Shown here in pieces: positions 28,914 to 36,418 of a DNA stretch of 64,000 nucleotides. Source of the stretch: Planctomycetota bacterium (GTDB lineage Bacteria > Planctomycetota > B15-G4). Below the pieces are notes generated by a model, which ran no database searches, was not told the origin of the DNA, and saw nothing but the letters and a program-made list of their open reading frames with translations. The first letter of the stretch is position 1; each line of letters begins with the position of its first letter. A program made the position numbers and the translations under genes. The DNA is taken from positions 1-64,000 of the forward strand of contig JAQWOM010000042.1 of assembly GCA_029245865.1 (NCBI GenBank), in the 5' to 3' direction.

Positions 28914-29720
28914 TCAGGTGAAGAAAAATGCGAGAACTGCACCGAGGGAGAGGACCCCCACGATTGCAGCTCGACTCCAGGCCTGCGCCGGGGGGCGCGG
29001 ACTGATGGGATCGTAGCGAGCGTTGAGCCCCAAGCCCACCGAAACGAGGACGCAAGCTGCCAGCATGAACGGGAGGGGCGTCACGTTTCGATAGCTCTCA
29101 GTCCCAAAACGTAGATACAGCCATAGCACCACGCTCTGACTGCCGAAGAGCATGAGGAGCCTGGAGAGCTGGAAGAGTGGAGGGAGGGCCAGTGCTTCTT
29201 CTTCCTCGACGAGCTTGTCCATCTCGGGCGTGCCCGGTCGGGGCACCTGGTGTGTGTCAGCCAGCTCATCCATGAGCGCGGCGTTGCGCTGCATGGCAGC
29301 AGGCACCAGCGTGAGACAGGCCAGCTGAGCGAGGATCGATCCGAGCACCAGCGCCGGATGCACCATGTGCGGGAGACGGCCGGTTTCCACCAGACTGCCC
29401 GTAACGGCGACCGCAATCGTGAACAAGGGGGCGATGGCCAGGGCTTTGAAGGCCGCCCCCTTCATCCAGAGCTTGTGGCGCTCAGTCCAGTCGGTTCCGG
29501 CCCGAGCTGTCTCGGCGAAATTTTTGACCCAGAAGTGAGATCCCAGGAAATACGCGAAGGGCAGCGATTGCACGAAGGCCAGCAGAATCGTGCCGACAAG
29601 GCCGACCCTCAGGTGCCAGGCGAGGGCCTCCGTTCCGGCCTGAGCCCCGAAGCCCGTGACGATCACGTAGCCCCAAACGAGGAGGACGCTCAGGCAAAGG
29701 GAGCGGTAAATGGTGGCCAT
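28914..29720 (-). CDS. Multi-pass membrane protein, unknown
   Basis: The 268-residue protein has about six hydrophobic segments: near 5-25, 38-60, 90-115, 125-150, then after an acidic stretch (KLVEEEEALAL near 180) two more, ending VLSLGAVLAFFFT. I do not recognise the family. ATG 29718-29720 is chosen; the longer open frame upstream (to 29909) is Ser/Arg-rich and runs through the promoter region of the divergent acyl-CoA dehydrogenase. It is the first gene of the minus-strand operon. Confidence 0.7.
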   Translation of the reverse strand: MATIYRSLCLSVLLVWGYVIVTGFGAQAGTEALAWHLRVGLVGTILLAFVQSLPFAYFLGSHFWVKNFAETARAGTDWTERHKLWMKGAAFKALAIAPLFTIAVAVTGSLVETGRLPHMVHPALVLGSILAQLACLTLVPAAMQRNAALMDELADTHQVPRPGTPEMDKLVEEEEALALPPLFQLSRLLMLFGSQSVVLWLYLRFGTESYRNVTPLPFMLAACVLVSVGLGLNARYDPISPRPPAQAWSRAAIVGVLSLGAVLAFFFT

Positions 29721-29817
29721 GGCGGGAAAGCCTCGTTCGCCGTTATCCTGTCGAGTTCGCCGCGAGCCCTCGCCCGCGGACCTGGAAGATCGCGCATTCT
29801 CACCTAGGAGGCCCTCC

Positions 29818-31062
29818 GTGAGCCAGATCGTCATTACTGAAGAAGCCCTGCACTGGCAGGAAGTCGCTCGGAAGGTTGCTGAGGAGGTCGTTCGGCCCAT
29901 TGCAGCCAAGTACGACGACCTCCAGGAATACCCGGAGGAAGTTCGCCAGGCCTACATCGACACGGGGCTGCTGGGTGTCTGGATCCCCAAGGAGTACGGC
30001 GGGCATGGCGCGGGGACGGTGGCCCTTTGCCTCGTGGTGGAGGAGTTGAGCCGTGCATGTGGCGCCATGGGCGTGGCGTTTGCAGTCAATGCTCTGGGCT
30101 CCTTTCCGATCCTTGTCGGTGGTACCGAAGAGCAGAAGAAGGATTGGCTGCCACAGATCGCCAAGGGCGAAAAGATGATCGCCTTTTGCCTGAGCGAGAA
30201 ATTCGCAGGCAGCGACGCCGGCGGGATGCGTTGCCAGGCGCGCCTCGAGGGCGATGAATGGGTCATCAACGGTGAGAAGAAGTGGACGACCAATGGCGGT
30301 GTGGCGAGTTTCTACACGGTCTTTGCGGTGACAGACGACAAGAGTCGGAGTCGCCGTATTTCAGCGATCATGGTCGAGAAGGGAACGCCGGGTTTCTCGG
30401 TCAAGAAAATCGAGAACAAGATGGGCATTCGTGCGGTGCCGGTGGTTGAGACGCACTTCGACAACGTGCGTGTTCCGGCAGCCAATCTGCTGGGAGGGCG
30501 TCCCGGCTACGGCTTCAAGCATGCCATGGCCACGCTCGACAAGGCGCGCCCCGGTGTGGCGGCACAGGGCGTCGGACTTGCTCAGGGCGCCTTGGAGTAT
30601 GCGGTGACCTACGCGATGCGACGCGAACAGTTCGGCAAGAAGCTGGCCTCGATGGGCGTCATGCAGGACATGCTGGGAAGCATGGCGAGCAAGGTCGAAG
30701 CCGCTCGTGGCCTGGTGCTTCGTGCCGCAACTGCGGTCGACCTGAATGACACGGCCCAGATCACCAAGCTGGCAGCCATGAGTAAGAATTTTGCGACCGA
30801 TGTCGCCATGGAGGTCACGACGGATGCGGTCCAAATCTTTGGCGGCTACGGGTTCATGAAGGACTACCCGATCGAGAAATACATGCGGGACGCGAAGATC
30901 ACTCAGATCTACGAGGGGACCAACCAGATTCAACGGATGGTTGTGGCACGCAATCTGGTGAGGGAGGCCGCGAGCTTCGACTTCCTCAACGAGTACATCC
31001 CGGTGGAGACGTACGAGAACTATCAGGCGGTTTTCGAGGAGGAAGCCACCGCGGATAGTTGA
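29818..31062 (+). CDS. Acyl-CoA dehydrogenase
   Basis: The 414-residue flavoenzyme oxidises an acyl-CoA to the trans-2-enoyl-CoA. The family landmarks are in order: MIAFCLSEKFAGSDAGGMR (FAD-binding strand with a short loop), GEKKWTTNGG, RREQFGKKLASMGVMQDML, and the C-terminal QIFGGYGFMKDYPIEKYMRDAKITQIYEGTNQIQ region, where E in YEGTNQIQ is the usual catalytic base in short-chain enzymes. GTG 29818 has GGAGG six to seven bases upstream and is clearly better than the upstream ATG at 29710. No electron-transfer flavoprotein genes are adjacent. Confidence 0.93.
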   Translation: MSQIVITEEALHWQEVARKVAEEVVRPIAAKYDDLQEYPEEVRQAYIDTGLLGVWIPKEYGGHGAGTVALCLVVEELSRACGAMGVAFAVNALGSFPILVGGTEEQKKDWLPQIAKGEKMIAFCLSEKFAGSDAGGMRCQARLEGDEWVINGEKKWTTNGGVASFYTVFAVTDDKSRSRRISAIMVEKGTPGFSVKKIENKMGIRAVPVVETHFDNVRVPAANLLGGRPGYGFKHAMATLDKARPGVAAQGVGLAQGALEYAVTYAMRREQFGKKLASMGVMQDMLGSMASKVEAARGLVLRAATAVDLNDTAQITKLAAMSKNFATDVAMEVTTDAVQIFGGYGFMKDYPIEKYMRDAKITQIYEGTNQIQRMVVARNLVREAASFDFLNEYIPVETYENYQAVFEEEATADS

Positions 31063-31078
31063 TTGCCTGCGCCGGCTC

Positions 31079-32614
31079 TCACCTTTTTTTCTTCTTCCCC
31101 TTCTTCTTCCCGCTGCTTGCCCCTGGTGGGGGGGCGCCCACGGACCCAAGAGGCGTCGTCCCGCTGGCTGCTTTGGATTGCAGGGGGATGCTCACCGATT
31201 TTTTGGGTTCTGGAAGTCTTTTGAACAGATCTGGCCGGGTCTTCTTCAGCGCCAGGACCAGTTCCAGTTGGGACTGCTGAAAGCTTGGGTCGAGGCGCGG
31301 AGGGAGCCCGTACAGCGGGTCGAGTTCTGGGCGGGCTTCATCCATCAATCCGATCAATTCAGCCTGCTCTTCAAGAAACCGCCACGTTCCGAAGGGTGTC
31401 TCGAGTCGCTCCTCCTTCTTCATGCTTAGCGAGTCGTAGCGATGCGCAAAGAGCACTCCGCGTGCACCGAGTTCGAGCATGCTGCACTGGAGGATGCCGT
31501 CTTGGACGCGGATGAGGTCGTTCAACTGAGGCTGAGCAGGGGGCGTGTTCAGCCACTGGGCCTGTAAGGTCGATTCGCGAACCCTGAGTTCGTTTGCACG
31601 CGCAGATTGTTGTTTGCGTGCGTCGTCCGAGAGAGAGTTCACCCCGAGGTCTTCCAGGCGAGTCTCGATTTCTGCGAGTTCGGCCTCGACGCTTGAAAGC
31701 TCTGCGCGCAGTTCGACGAGCGCGGACGCCTGAATCAAGTCGCTCTGGAGTTCGGGCAGTTTCTTGAGCAGCGCATCCGACCCTTCCCGTGGCGCGTGCT
31801 CCGGCGTGGGGGACTGAAGGAAGTCGAGAGCTTCCTGGAGCGCTTCGGCTCGGATGCTCTCGTTGTTAAGAACAAGCGAACTGGCAGTCTTTTTGCGAAA
31901 TGCAAGGCTGGGTGCCATGCGGCGCAAGTTGACGACCATCGCTTCCACTTCGATGGACCTCTTGCCGCCCTTGAGAATCTCCTGCGCCTCTACCACGAGG
32001 CGTTGAAAGGAGGCCTCTTGAGCGAGGAGGGCCTCACGTATTCGAACGGCCTGATCGCGGTCCCCCCAGTCGAGGGTGCTGAGGAATGCCTGATTGGCTG
32101 AGATGTAGTTTTCGAGTTCAAGCGAGTCGCGTGAATCCCCGTAGGCAATGCGCAGGCTGTCGAGAGCGAGCCTCTCTTTGATCGTCAGGTTGTTGTCTTC
32201 GGGTGCTGTGGGAATCGTGAGCGGTTCACTGGCAATTCGATCCAGTTGAGATTCGTAGTCGAGGAGGTCTCGGTCGATTCTCTCGCGACGCTTGAGCATG
32301 ATCCCGCCCAGGCGATCCATGGTCTCGCTGCCCAAGGTCTTGCGTTCGTAGCTCTGGACCGTGGACTCCAAGGTGAGGGCCTCCTGGAACAGCTTCGAGA
32401 ACTGCTGGGCCAGCTTGTGCTCGCGGCCGACGGGCTGCCTGGCCGGCGAGGCCTCGGCCTTCGGTTTGGCGGCCGAGTCCTGCTCGGAGGGTCCGGCCGA
32501 GTTCTCGACCTGTTCGTTTTCCTCGATCACAGGGGCTGCGGAGGCCTCCTGGGCAGCGGCCGGTCCCCACGAAACCATCAGGGCCAGGCCGGTCAGAAGA
32601 GCTTTCCAGCGCAT
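31079..32614 (-). CDS. Exported coiled-coil protein of unknown function
   Basis: The 511-residue protein has an N-terminal signal peptide (LLTGLALMVSWGPAAAQ, cleavage around residue 21). A Glu/Ala/Pro-rich linker follows, then long heptad-rich segments (about 75-130, 140-230 and 300-360) predicting coiled coils. The C-terminus is a Ser/Gly linker followed by a lysine-rich tail, GKKKGKKKKR. No enzyme motif is visible. A periplasmic structural or surface-binding role is possible but not shown. ATG 32612-32614 is taken because a signal peptide follows it; the frame runs on upstream through the divergent small gene and is not coding there. Confidence 0.65.
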   Translation of the reverse strand: MRWKALLTGLALMVSWGPAAAQEASAAPVIEENEQVENSAGPSEQDSAAKPKAEASPARQPVGREHKLAQQFSKLFQEALTLESTVQSYERKTLGSETMDRLGGIMLKRRERIDRDLLDYESQLDRIASEPLTIPTAPEDNNLTIKERLALDSLRIAYGDSRDSLELENYISANQAFLSTLDWGDRDQAVRIREALLAQEASFQRLVVEAQEILKGGKRSIEVEAMVVNLRRMAPSLAFRKKTASSLVLNNESIRAEALQEALDFLQSPTPEHAPREGSDALLKKLPELQSDLIQASALVELRAELSSVEAELAEIETRLEDLGVNSLSDDARKQQSARANELRVRESTLQAQWLNTPPAQPQLNDLIRVQDGILQCSMLELGARGVLFAHRYDSLSMKKEERLETPFGTWRFLEEQAELIGLMDEARPELDPLYGLPPRLDPSFQQSQLELVLALKKTRPDLFKRLPEPKKSVSIPLQSKAASGTTPLGSVGAPPPGASSGKKKGKKKKR

Positions 32615-32654
32615 GCTGCCAGGCTGCCTGCTGCCGCACGCCTGGGTTGCCCTG

Positions 32655-32682
32655 TTGGCATGGGGCTCCGGTTCGCTAAGAT
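32655..32682 (+). promoter_or_regulatory. Sigma-70-type promoter for the small basic gene
   Basis: TTGGCA at 32655-32660 (five of six to TTGACA) is followed after 16 bases by TAAGAT at 32677-32682 (four of six to TATAAT). The predicted transcript would start about 60 bases before the small basic protein gene. This is the best -35/-10 pair I can see in the window. Confidence 0.5.
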
Positions 32683-32746
32683 GCCCCGCCCTTTCCGCGG
32701 CAGGTTCTGGATTCGCCTGACCGCATGCGTTTCTGCGGAGGTCGTC

Positions 32747-32845
32747 ATGGCCAAGCCCCACCGAAAGATCAAGAAGGCGAATCACGGTTCGCGGCCTAGC
32801 AACGCCAAGGCCCGCAAGCGGAAGCGCGCACACATCAAGACCTGA
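32747..32845 (+). CDS. Very small, highly basic protein (32 residues)
   Basis: ATG 32747 is preceded by GGAGG at 32737-32741 and runs to TGA 32843-32845. The product starts MAKPHRKIKKANHG and ends RKRKRAHIKT. Thirteen of 32 residues are Lys or Arg, three are His, and none is Asp or Glu. Such composition fits a ribosomal or RNA-binding peptide (compare the tiny ribosomal proteins Thx and bL36-size proteins), but I cannot name a family with certainty. A good promoter lies upstream, it has its own ribosome site, and it is flanked by unrelated genes on the other strand, so I think the gene is real. Confidence 0.7.
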   Translation: MAKPHRKIKKANHGSRPSNAKARKRKRAHIKT

Positions 32846-32913
32846 TCTCTCGAGGTTCGGCATTGGGGTCATCATACCCCGAGTCGACCGCCGAGACGCC
32901 TCCAAGGGGGGCA

Positions 32914-33426
32914 TCACCTGGGCTGGTGGCTCTGGGCGAGTTCCCAGTAGTGGTTTGCGTGCTCACGGAGCTGAGCCACGTCCTCTTCGCTGATTGTCCG
33001 GATGATCTTGCCGGGGACACCAGCCACCAGAGACCGCGGTGGAATCACGGCCTTCTCCTTGACGACGGCGCCTGCGGCAATGATGCATCCGTCACCGATT
33101 TCTGCTCCGCCGAGGACCACGGCATGAATGCCGATCAGGCAGAGGTCGCCGACCCGCCGACCGTGAACCACGGCTCCGTGGCCGATGGTCACATGGGCGC
33201 CGATGTCATTGGGGACGCCCGTGTCTGAATGGAGCACCGCCAGATCCTGAACGTTGCTCATCTCACCGACACGAATGACATCGCAGTCGCCGCGAACAAC
33301 ACTTCCGAACCACACGCTCACGCCTCGAGCGAGGTGAACGTCTCCGAGGACGACAGCTGTGCTTGCGACGAGTGCTTCGCCGAGGGGTGCCATGACGGGT
33401 GGCACATGCCCATGAGACATCTCCAT
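32914..33426 (-). CDS. Gamma-carbonic anhydrase-like left-handed beta-helix protein
   Basis: The 170-residue protein has the hexapeptide repeats of a left-handed beta-helix (VVLGDVHLARGVSVWFGSVV, then VTIGHGAVVHGRRVGD). Histidines in IGHGAVVHG are at the positions that bind metal in gamma-class carbonic anhydrases, and VAGVPGKIIRTIS is the usual closing segment. It is probably a trimeric cytosolic metalloprotein; activity is not guaranteed, since many YrdA/PaaY-type relatives are inactive as anhydrases. The start codon overlaps the last base of the CPBP gene (TGATG type), so it is the third gene of a coupled operon. Confidence 0.88.
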   Translation of the reverse strand: MEMSHGHVPPVMAPLGEALVASTAVVLGDVHLARGVSVWFGSVVRGDCDVIRVGEMSNVQDLAVLHSDTGVPNDIGAHVTIGHGAVVHGRRVGDLCLIGIHAVVLGGAEIGDGCIIAAGAVVKEKAVIPPRSLVAGVPGKIIRTISEEDVAQLREHANHYWELAQSHQPR

Positions 33427-34202
33427 CAGAGGACGCTCTCCGGTAGGTAGGCGGCGAGGGCTAGGGTGAATCCGTTGTGGAGGCCGTGCAACAGGCAAGC
33501 CGTTTTGAGGCTGCCGGTCTGTTCGTAAGTCCAGGCGAGCAGGATGCCGAGTGTGGCCACGGGCAGGACGGTGGCGCCATCGTGCATCAAGCCGAAAAGG
33601 AGACCCGCGAGCACCATGGCAACCCATGGAGGCATGAGGCGGCGGAGTCCACCGAAGAGCGCACCACGGAAGATGATTTCCTCGGCGACGGGAAGCACCA
33701 CAACGATGCAGAGCCACACGATCGGGTTGCTCGTGGCCCCTTCTTCGGAGAGGAAGCGCTTCAGGTAATCCTGCAGGATTTCGGAATCCGCCGGCACCAT
33801 GGCCTGGTTGATGAGCGCCGCGAGCACCAGAAATGGATAGCAAGCGATCCAGCCTGCGAGGGCCAATGCGGCTGCAGGGGGGCCTTGATGGCGGCGTAAC
33901 CCGAGGCTTTTCGGGGTCACTCCGAAGCGATTTGCCAGCAGGCAAACCGCGAGGATGGCGACTCCGTAGCCGATCGCCTGGAGGAACAGGAGATCTTCCA
34001 GAGGGGCCTCCTCGAGCGGGAGGCTGCTGTTTGATTTGACGAGGCTCGTGACGCCTGCGGCCATGAACAAGATGGCGAGAAACACCAGAATCCCGTGGCG
34101 TGAGGTGTCGTCTGGGCCCAGCGGGTGGAGGCCGCGTCGGGCCAGCCAACGCCACAGACCGAAGCCTGAGAGGCACATGGCTGTGAGGAGAAGCAGCGTC
34201 AT
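33426..34202 (-). CDS. CPBP (CaaX/ABI) family intramembrane metalloprotease
   Basis: The 258-residue membrane protein has about seven hydrophobic segments. It has the family motifs EExxxR (AEEIIFRGALFGGLRR), FGLMHDG, and HGLHNG near the C-terminus, which form the intramembrane metal site. Such enzymes cleave prenylated or membrane substrates, and bacterial roles are often unknown. ATG 34200-34202 overlaps the aminotransferase stop (ATGA). It is the middle gene of a three-gene minus-strand operon. Confidence 0.88.
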   Translation of the reverse strand: MTLLLLTAMCLSGFGLWRWLARRGLHPLGPDDTSRHGILVFLAILFMAAGVTSLVKSNSSLPLEEAPLEDLLFLQAIGYGVAILAVCLLANRFGVTPKSLGLRRHQGPPAAALALAGWIACYPFLVLAALINQAMVPADSEILQDYLKRFLSEEGATSNPIVWLCIVVVLPVAEEIIFRGALFGGLRRLMPPWVAMVLAGLLFGLMHDGATVLPVATLGILLAWTYEQTGSLKTACLLHGLHNGFTLALAAYLPESVL

Positions 34203-35332
34203 GCCAGCAGATCCAGCAGACGTTCCACCTCGTCCAGCGTGTTCCAGGCGTGGGGTGAGAAACGGACGCCGCCGCCTCGCATGGCGACGCTGACGTGGCG
34301 TTTTTCCAGTTCCGCCACTGCGTCTTCAGCGGTGCCGCTCGGGGGGAGCGCCGACACGATGCCCGACTTCTCGGCCTCCTGATCGCGCGGGCTGCGGACG
34401 TTCCAGCCCTGAGCTGTGAGTCCGTCCGTCAGTCGATCGGTGAGTTCGAGGATGCGGGGGGCCATCCGGTCGACGCCCGTCTTCAGCAGGAGGTCCAGGC
34501 AGGCCTCCATGCCAAAGATGGCCACTGTCGGCAGGCTGGCGAACTCGAAGCGGCGGGCGTCCCCGAGCCGCTGCTTTCCGGAATGCCAGGGCGTGAAGGG
34601 GTCCTCCACACTGAGCCACGACTGAAAAGGGTCGTCCAGTTCTTCGAGGCACTGGCGGCGGCAATAGAAGAGACCAATGCCTTCAAGGCCCATCATCCAC
34701 TTGTGGGAATCCGCGGCCAGGAAGTCGATGTGAGCCCGCTCGACATCCAGTGGAAAGGCGCCCAGGCCTTGGATGGCGTCCACGCAGAAAAACGCCCGAT
34801 GATCCTTGAGAGCCGTTCCGATGGTCTCGATGTCCAGGCGCTGGCCGGTGTCCCACAGAACAAAGGGCAATGCCACCAGGCGAGTTCTGGGTCCAATGCG
34901 CGCCAAAATGTCCTCTGTGAGCACTTTCCCGGCCTTCCGTGGGACCGTGACCACTCGCGCCTGGCGTCGCTCCTGACGGAACCATGGAATTTGATTTGCA
35001 GGAAAGTCATCCTGAACCACCAGGATCTCGTCCCCTGGCTCTATCCGGAGGCCTTCAGCCACCGTCAGCAGCCCCTGGGAGGTGCTTGTCGTCAAGGCCA
35101 CTTCCTCGGATTGCGCCCCGCCGAGGAGGCGAGCTGCCTGAAGTCGGGCCGATTCGCGTCGGTCCAACCAGTTCTGGAAGCGGGCTGACCCGTTCTCCAG
35201 GGCGTCCCGGTTGAAGTCCTCCATGGCCTTCGCCACCGGGCAACTCAACGGTGAAACCGCAGCGTGATTGAAGTAGAGCCAACGATCCCTCACGGGAAAA
35301 GCGGCTCGTAGCTCGGCGAGGAGGTCGGGCAT
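34199..35332 (-). CDS. Class V aminotransferase (cysteine desulfurase-like fold)
   Basis: The 377-residue PLP enzyme begins MPDLLAELRAAFPV and has the family segments YFNHAAVSPL, TTSTSQGLLTVAEGL and CVDAIQGLGAFPLD. The PLP lysine is in AADSHKWMMGLEGIGLFYC. Substrate is not evident; relatives include isopenicillin-N-epimerase-like and desulfurase-like enzymes. The active-site cysteine loop of NifS/IscS is not apparent, so sulfur mobilisation is unlikely. Its start codon shares the palindrome CATATG with an ATG on the opposite strand at 35333. First gene of the operon with the CPBP protease. Confidence 0.88.
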   Translation of the reverse strand: MPDLLAELRAAFPVRDRWLYFNHAAVSPLSCPVAKAMEDFNRDALENGSARFQNWLDRRESARLQAARLLGGAQSEEVALTTSTSQGLLTVAEGLRIEPGDEILVVQDDFPANQIPWFRQERRQARVVTVPRKAGKVLTEDILARIGPRTRLVALPFVLWDTGQRLDIETIGTALKDHRAFFCVDAIQGLGAFPLDVERAHIDFLAADSHKWMMGLEGIGLFYCRRQCLEELDDPFQSWLSVEDPFTPWHSGKQRLGDARRFEFASLPTVAIFGMEACLDLLLKTGVDRMAPRILELTDRLTDGLTAQGWNVRSPRDQEAEKSGIVSALPPSGTAEDAVAELEKRHVSVAMRGGGVRFSPHAWNTLDEVERLLDLLA

Positions 35333-35449
35333 ATGGACGTAAAGGCCAGCGTAGGACGAGGAGGCGGGAACAGCCGGCAATCATCTGATGTGCCGGCAGT
35401 TCTACACAACGCCGAGAGAGGGGGCCATGCAGGCGATGCTTCGTCGGCC

Positions 35450-36274
35450 ATGGCGCTGGAGATCCTGCGCGCCGAGCCCTCGACGCTGGAAAACGTCGGC
35501 GAGCCCAAGCTGACGGTCCTTGAGACCCAGCTTGCGCTGGATGCCGAGAGCACCGTCGATTTGCTCGCCTGCGATCCACAAGGCAGTCCGGTGCTGGTGT
35601 TGTTCTGCCAGGATGAGGCAACTGCTCTGGGACGGATTGGCCGTGTCGTCGGCGCTTTTCAGCGCTCGGGCTCGCTTCTACGCCTGGCCTTTCGAGAACA
35701 AGGGCTCGATCCCGGGCTCCCGCCGCGGGTTCTTCTGATGGCGCCACGCTTCTCGGATGGCATGCGGGATCAGCTGGACCTTCTGGGTGGCCTCTCGGCG
35801 AGTGCTCTCGAATATCGTTTGGTGCGGCCTCAAGGTGGTGAGCCGCTCTTGGATGTGGCCTTGCTGCATCGAGCAGGCGGCTCGAAGAAGAGCGCCCATG
35901 CCTCGGCAGTTGCCATGCCTCGCCATGCCCGAGCGGAACGTTCGGAATCCGAACCGGATGAACTCTCGCCCATGGAGCTTGAGCCGCTGGCGCCGGACGA
36001 TCTCGACGGCTTATTGGACCGGGCTCACCAGTCCATCACTTCACTCTCCGAGCAAGTCTCGGTCGAAGAGGAGGGAAACCTCGCGCGTTTCCTCGTCGAT
36101 GGTCGGCCGCTTGCCAGTCTGCTTCGTGACGAGGGCGCCGGAACTCTTTCGCTGACTCTGGATGAAGAGGATGGCGTGATCGAGACCTTGGCGATCTGTG
36201 ACGAGGTGAGTCTTCACGCGGCTTTGAATGCCTTGTTTGACCGCTATTTTCAGGAGCTGGACACGCCGCTCTAG
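35450..36274 (+). CDS. Unknown protein, possibly with a degenerate nuclease-like domain
   Basis: The 274-residue product starts MALEILRAEPSTLENVGEPKL. Residues about 25-110 (TVDLLACDPQGSPVLVLFC, then GRVVGAF and VLLMAPRF) recall the NucS/DUF91-like restriction-nuclease fold, in which D-x(n)-E-x-K residues are catalytic. Here the E-x-K position reads LFC, so any such domain is inactive. The middle is low-complexity Ser/Glu and the C-terminus is acidic. I do not claim a function. The frame is open from ATG 35333, where GAGGAGG lies upstream, but those 39 extra residues look random and would abut the divergent gene; I prefer ATG 35450. Confidence 0.55.
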   Translation: MALEILRAEPSTLENVGEPKLTVLETQLALDAESTVDLLACDPQGSPVLVLFCQDEATALGRIGRVVGAFQRSGSLLRLAFREQGLDPGLPPRVLLMAPRFSDGMRDQLDLLGGLSASALEYRLVRPQGGEPLLDVALLHRAGGSKKSAHASAVAMPRHARAERSESEPDELSPMELEPLAPDDLDGLLDRAHQSITSLSEQVSVEEEGNLARFLVDGRPLASLLRDEGAGTLSLTLDEEDGVIETLAICDEVSLHAALNALFDRYFQELDTPL

Positions 36275-36418
36275 AGCGGCCGGCGGAACGGATTTTTAAC
36301 CACAAGTTCGGAAACTTGGTTTAGCTTCTGAGTACGCCCTAGGGGGCGCGGGCTCATTACCCGCTGTCGGTTTTCCGTTGTCGTTTTCGGCTGCACGTCC
36401 TCTTTCGGAGTTCCTGTG

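Noticed and set aside
33427-34176. Long upstream extension of the gamma-carbonic-anhydrase frame
   Set aside because: It runs out of frame through the CPBP gene; the ATG overlapping the CPBP stop is the sensible start.
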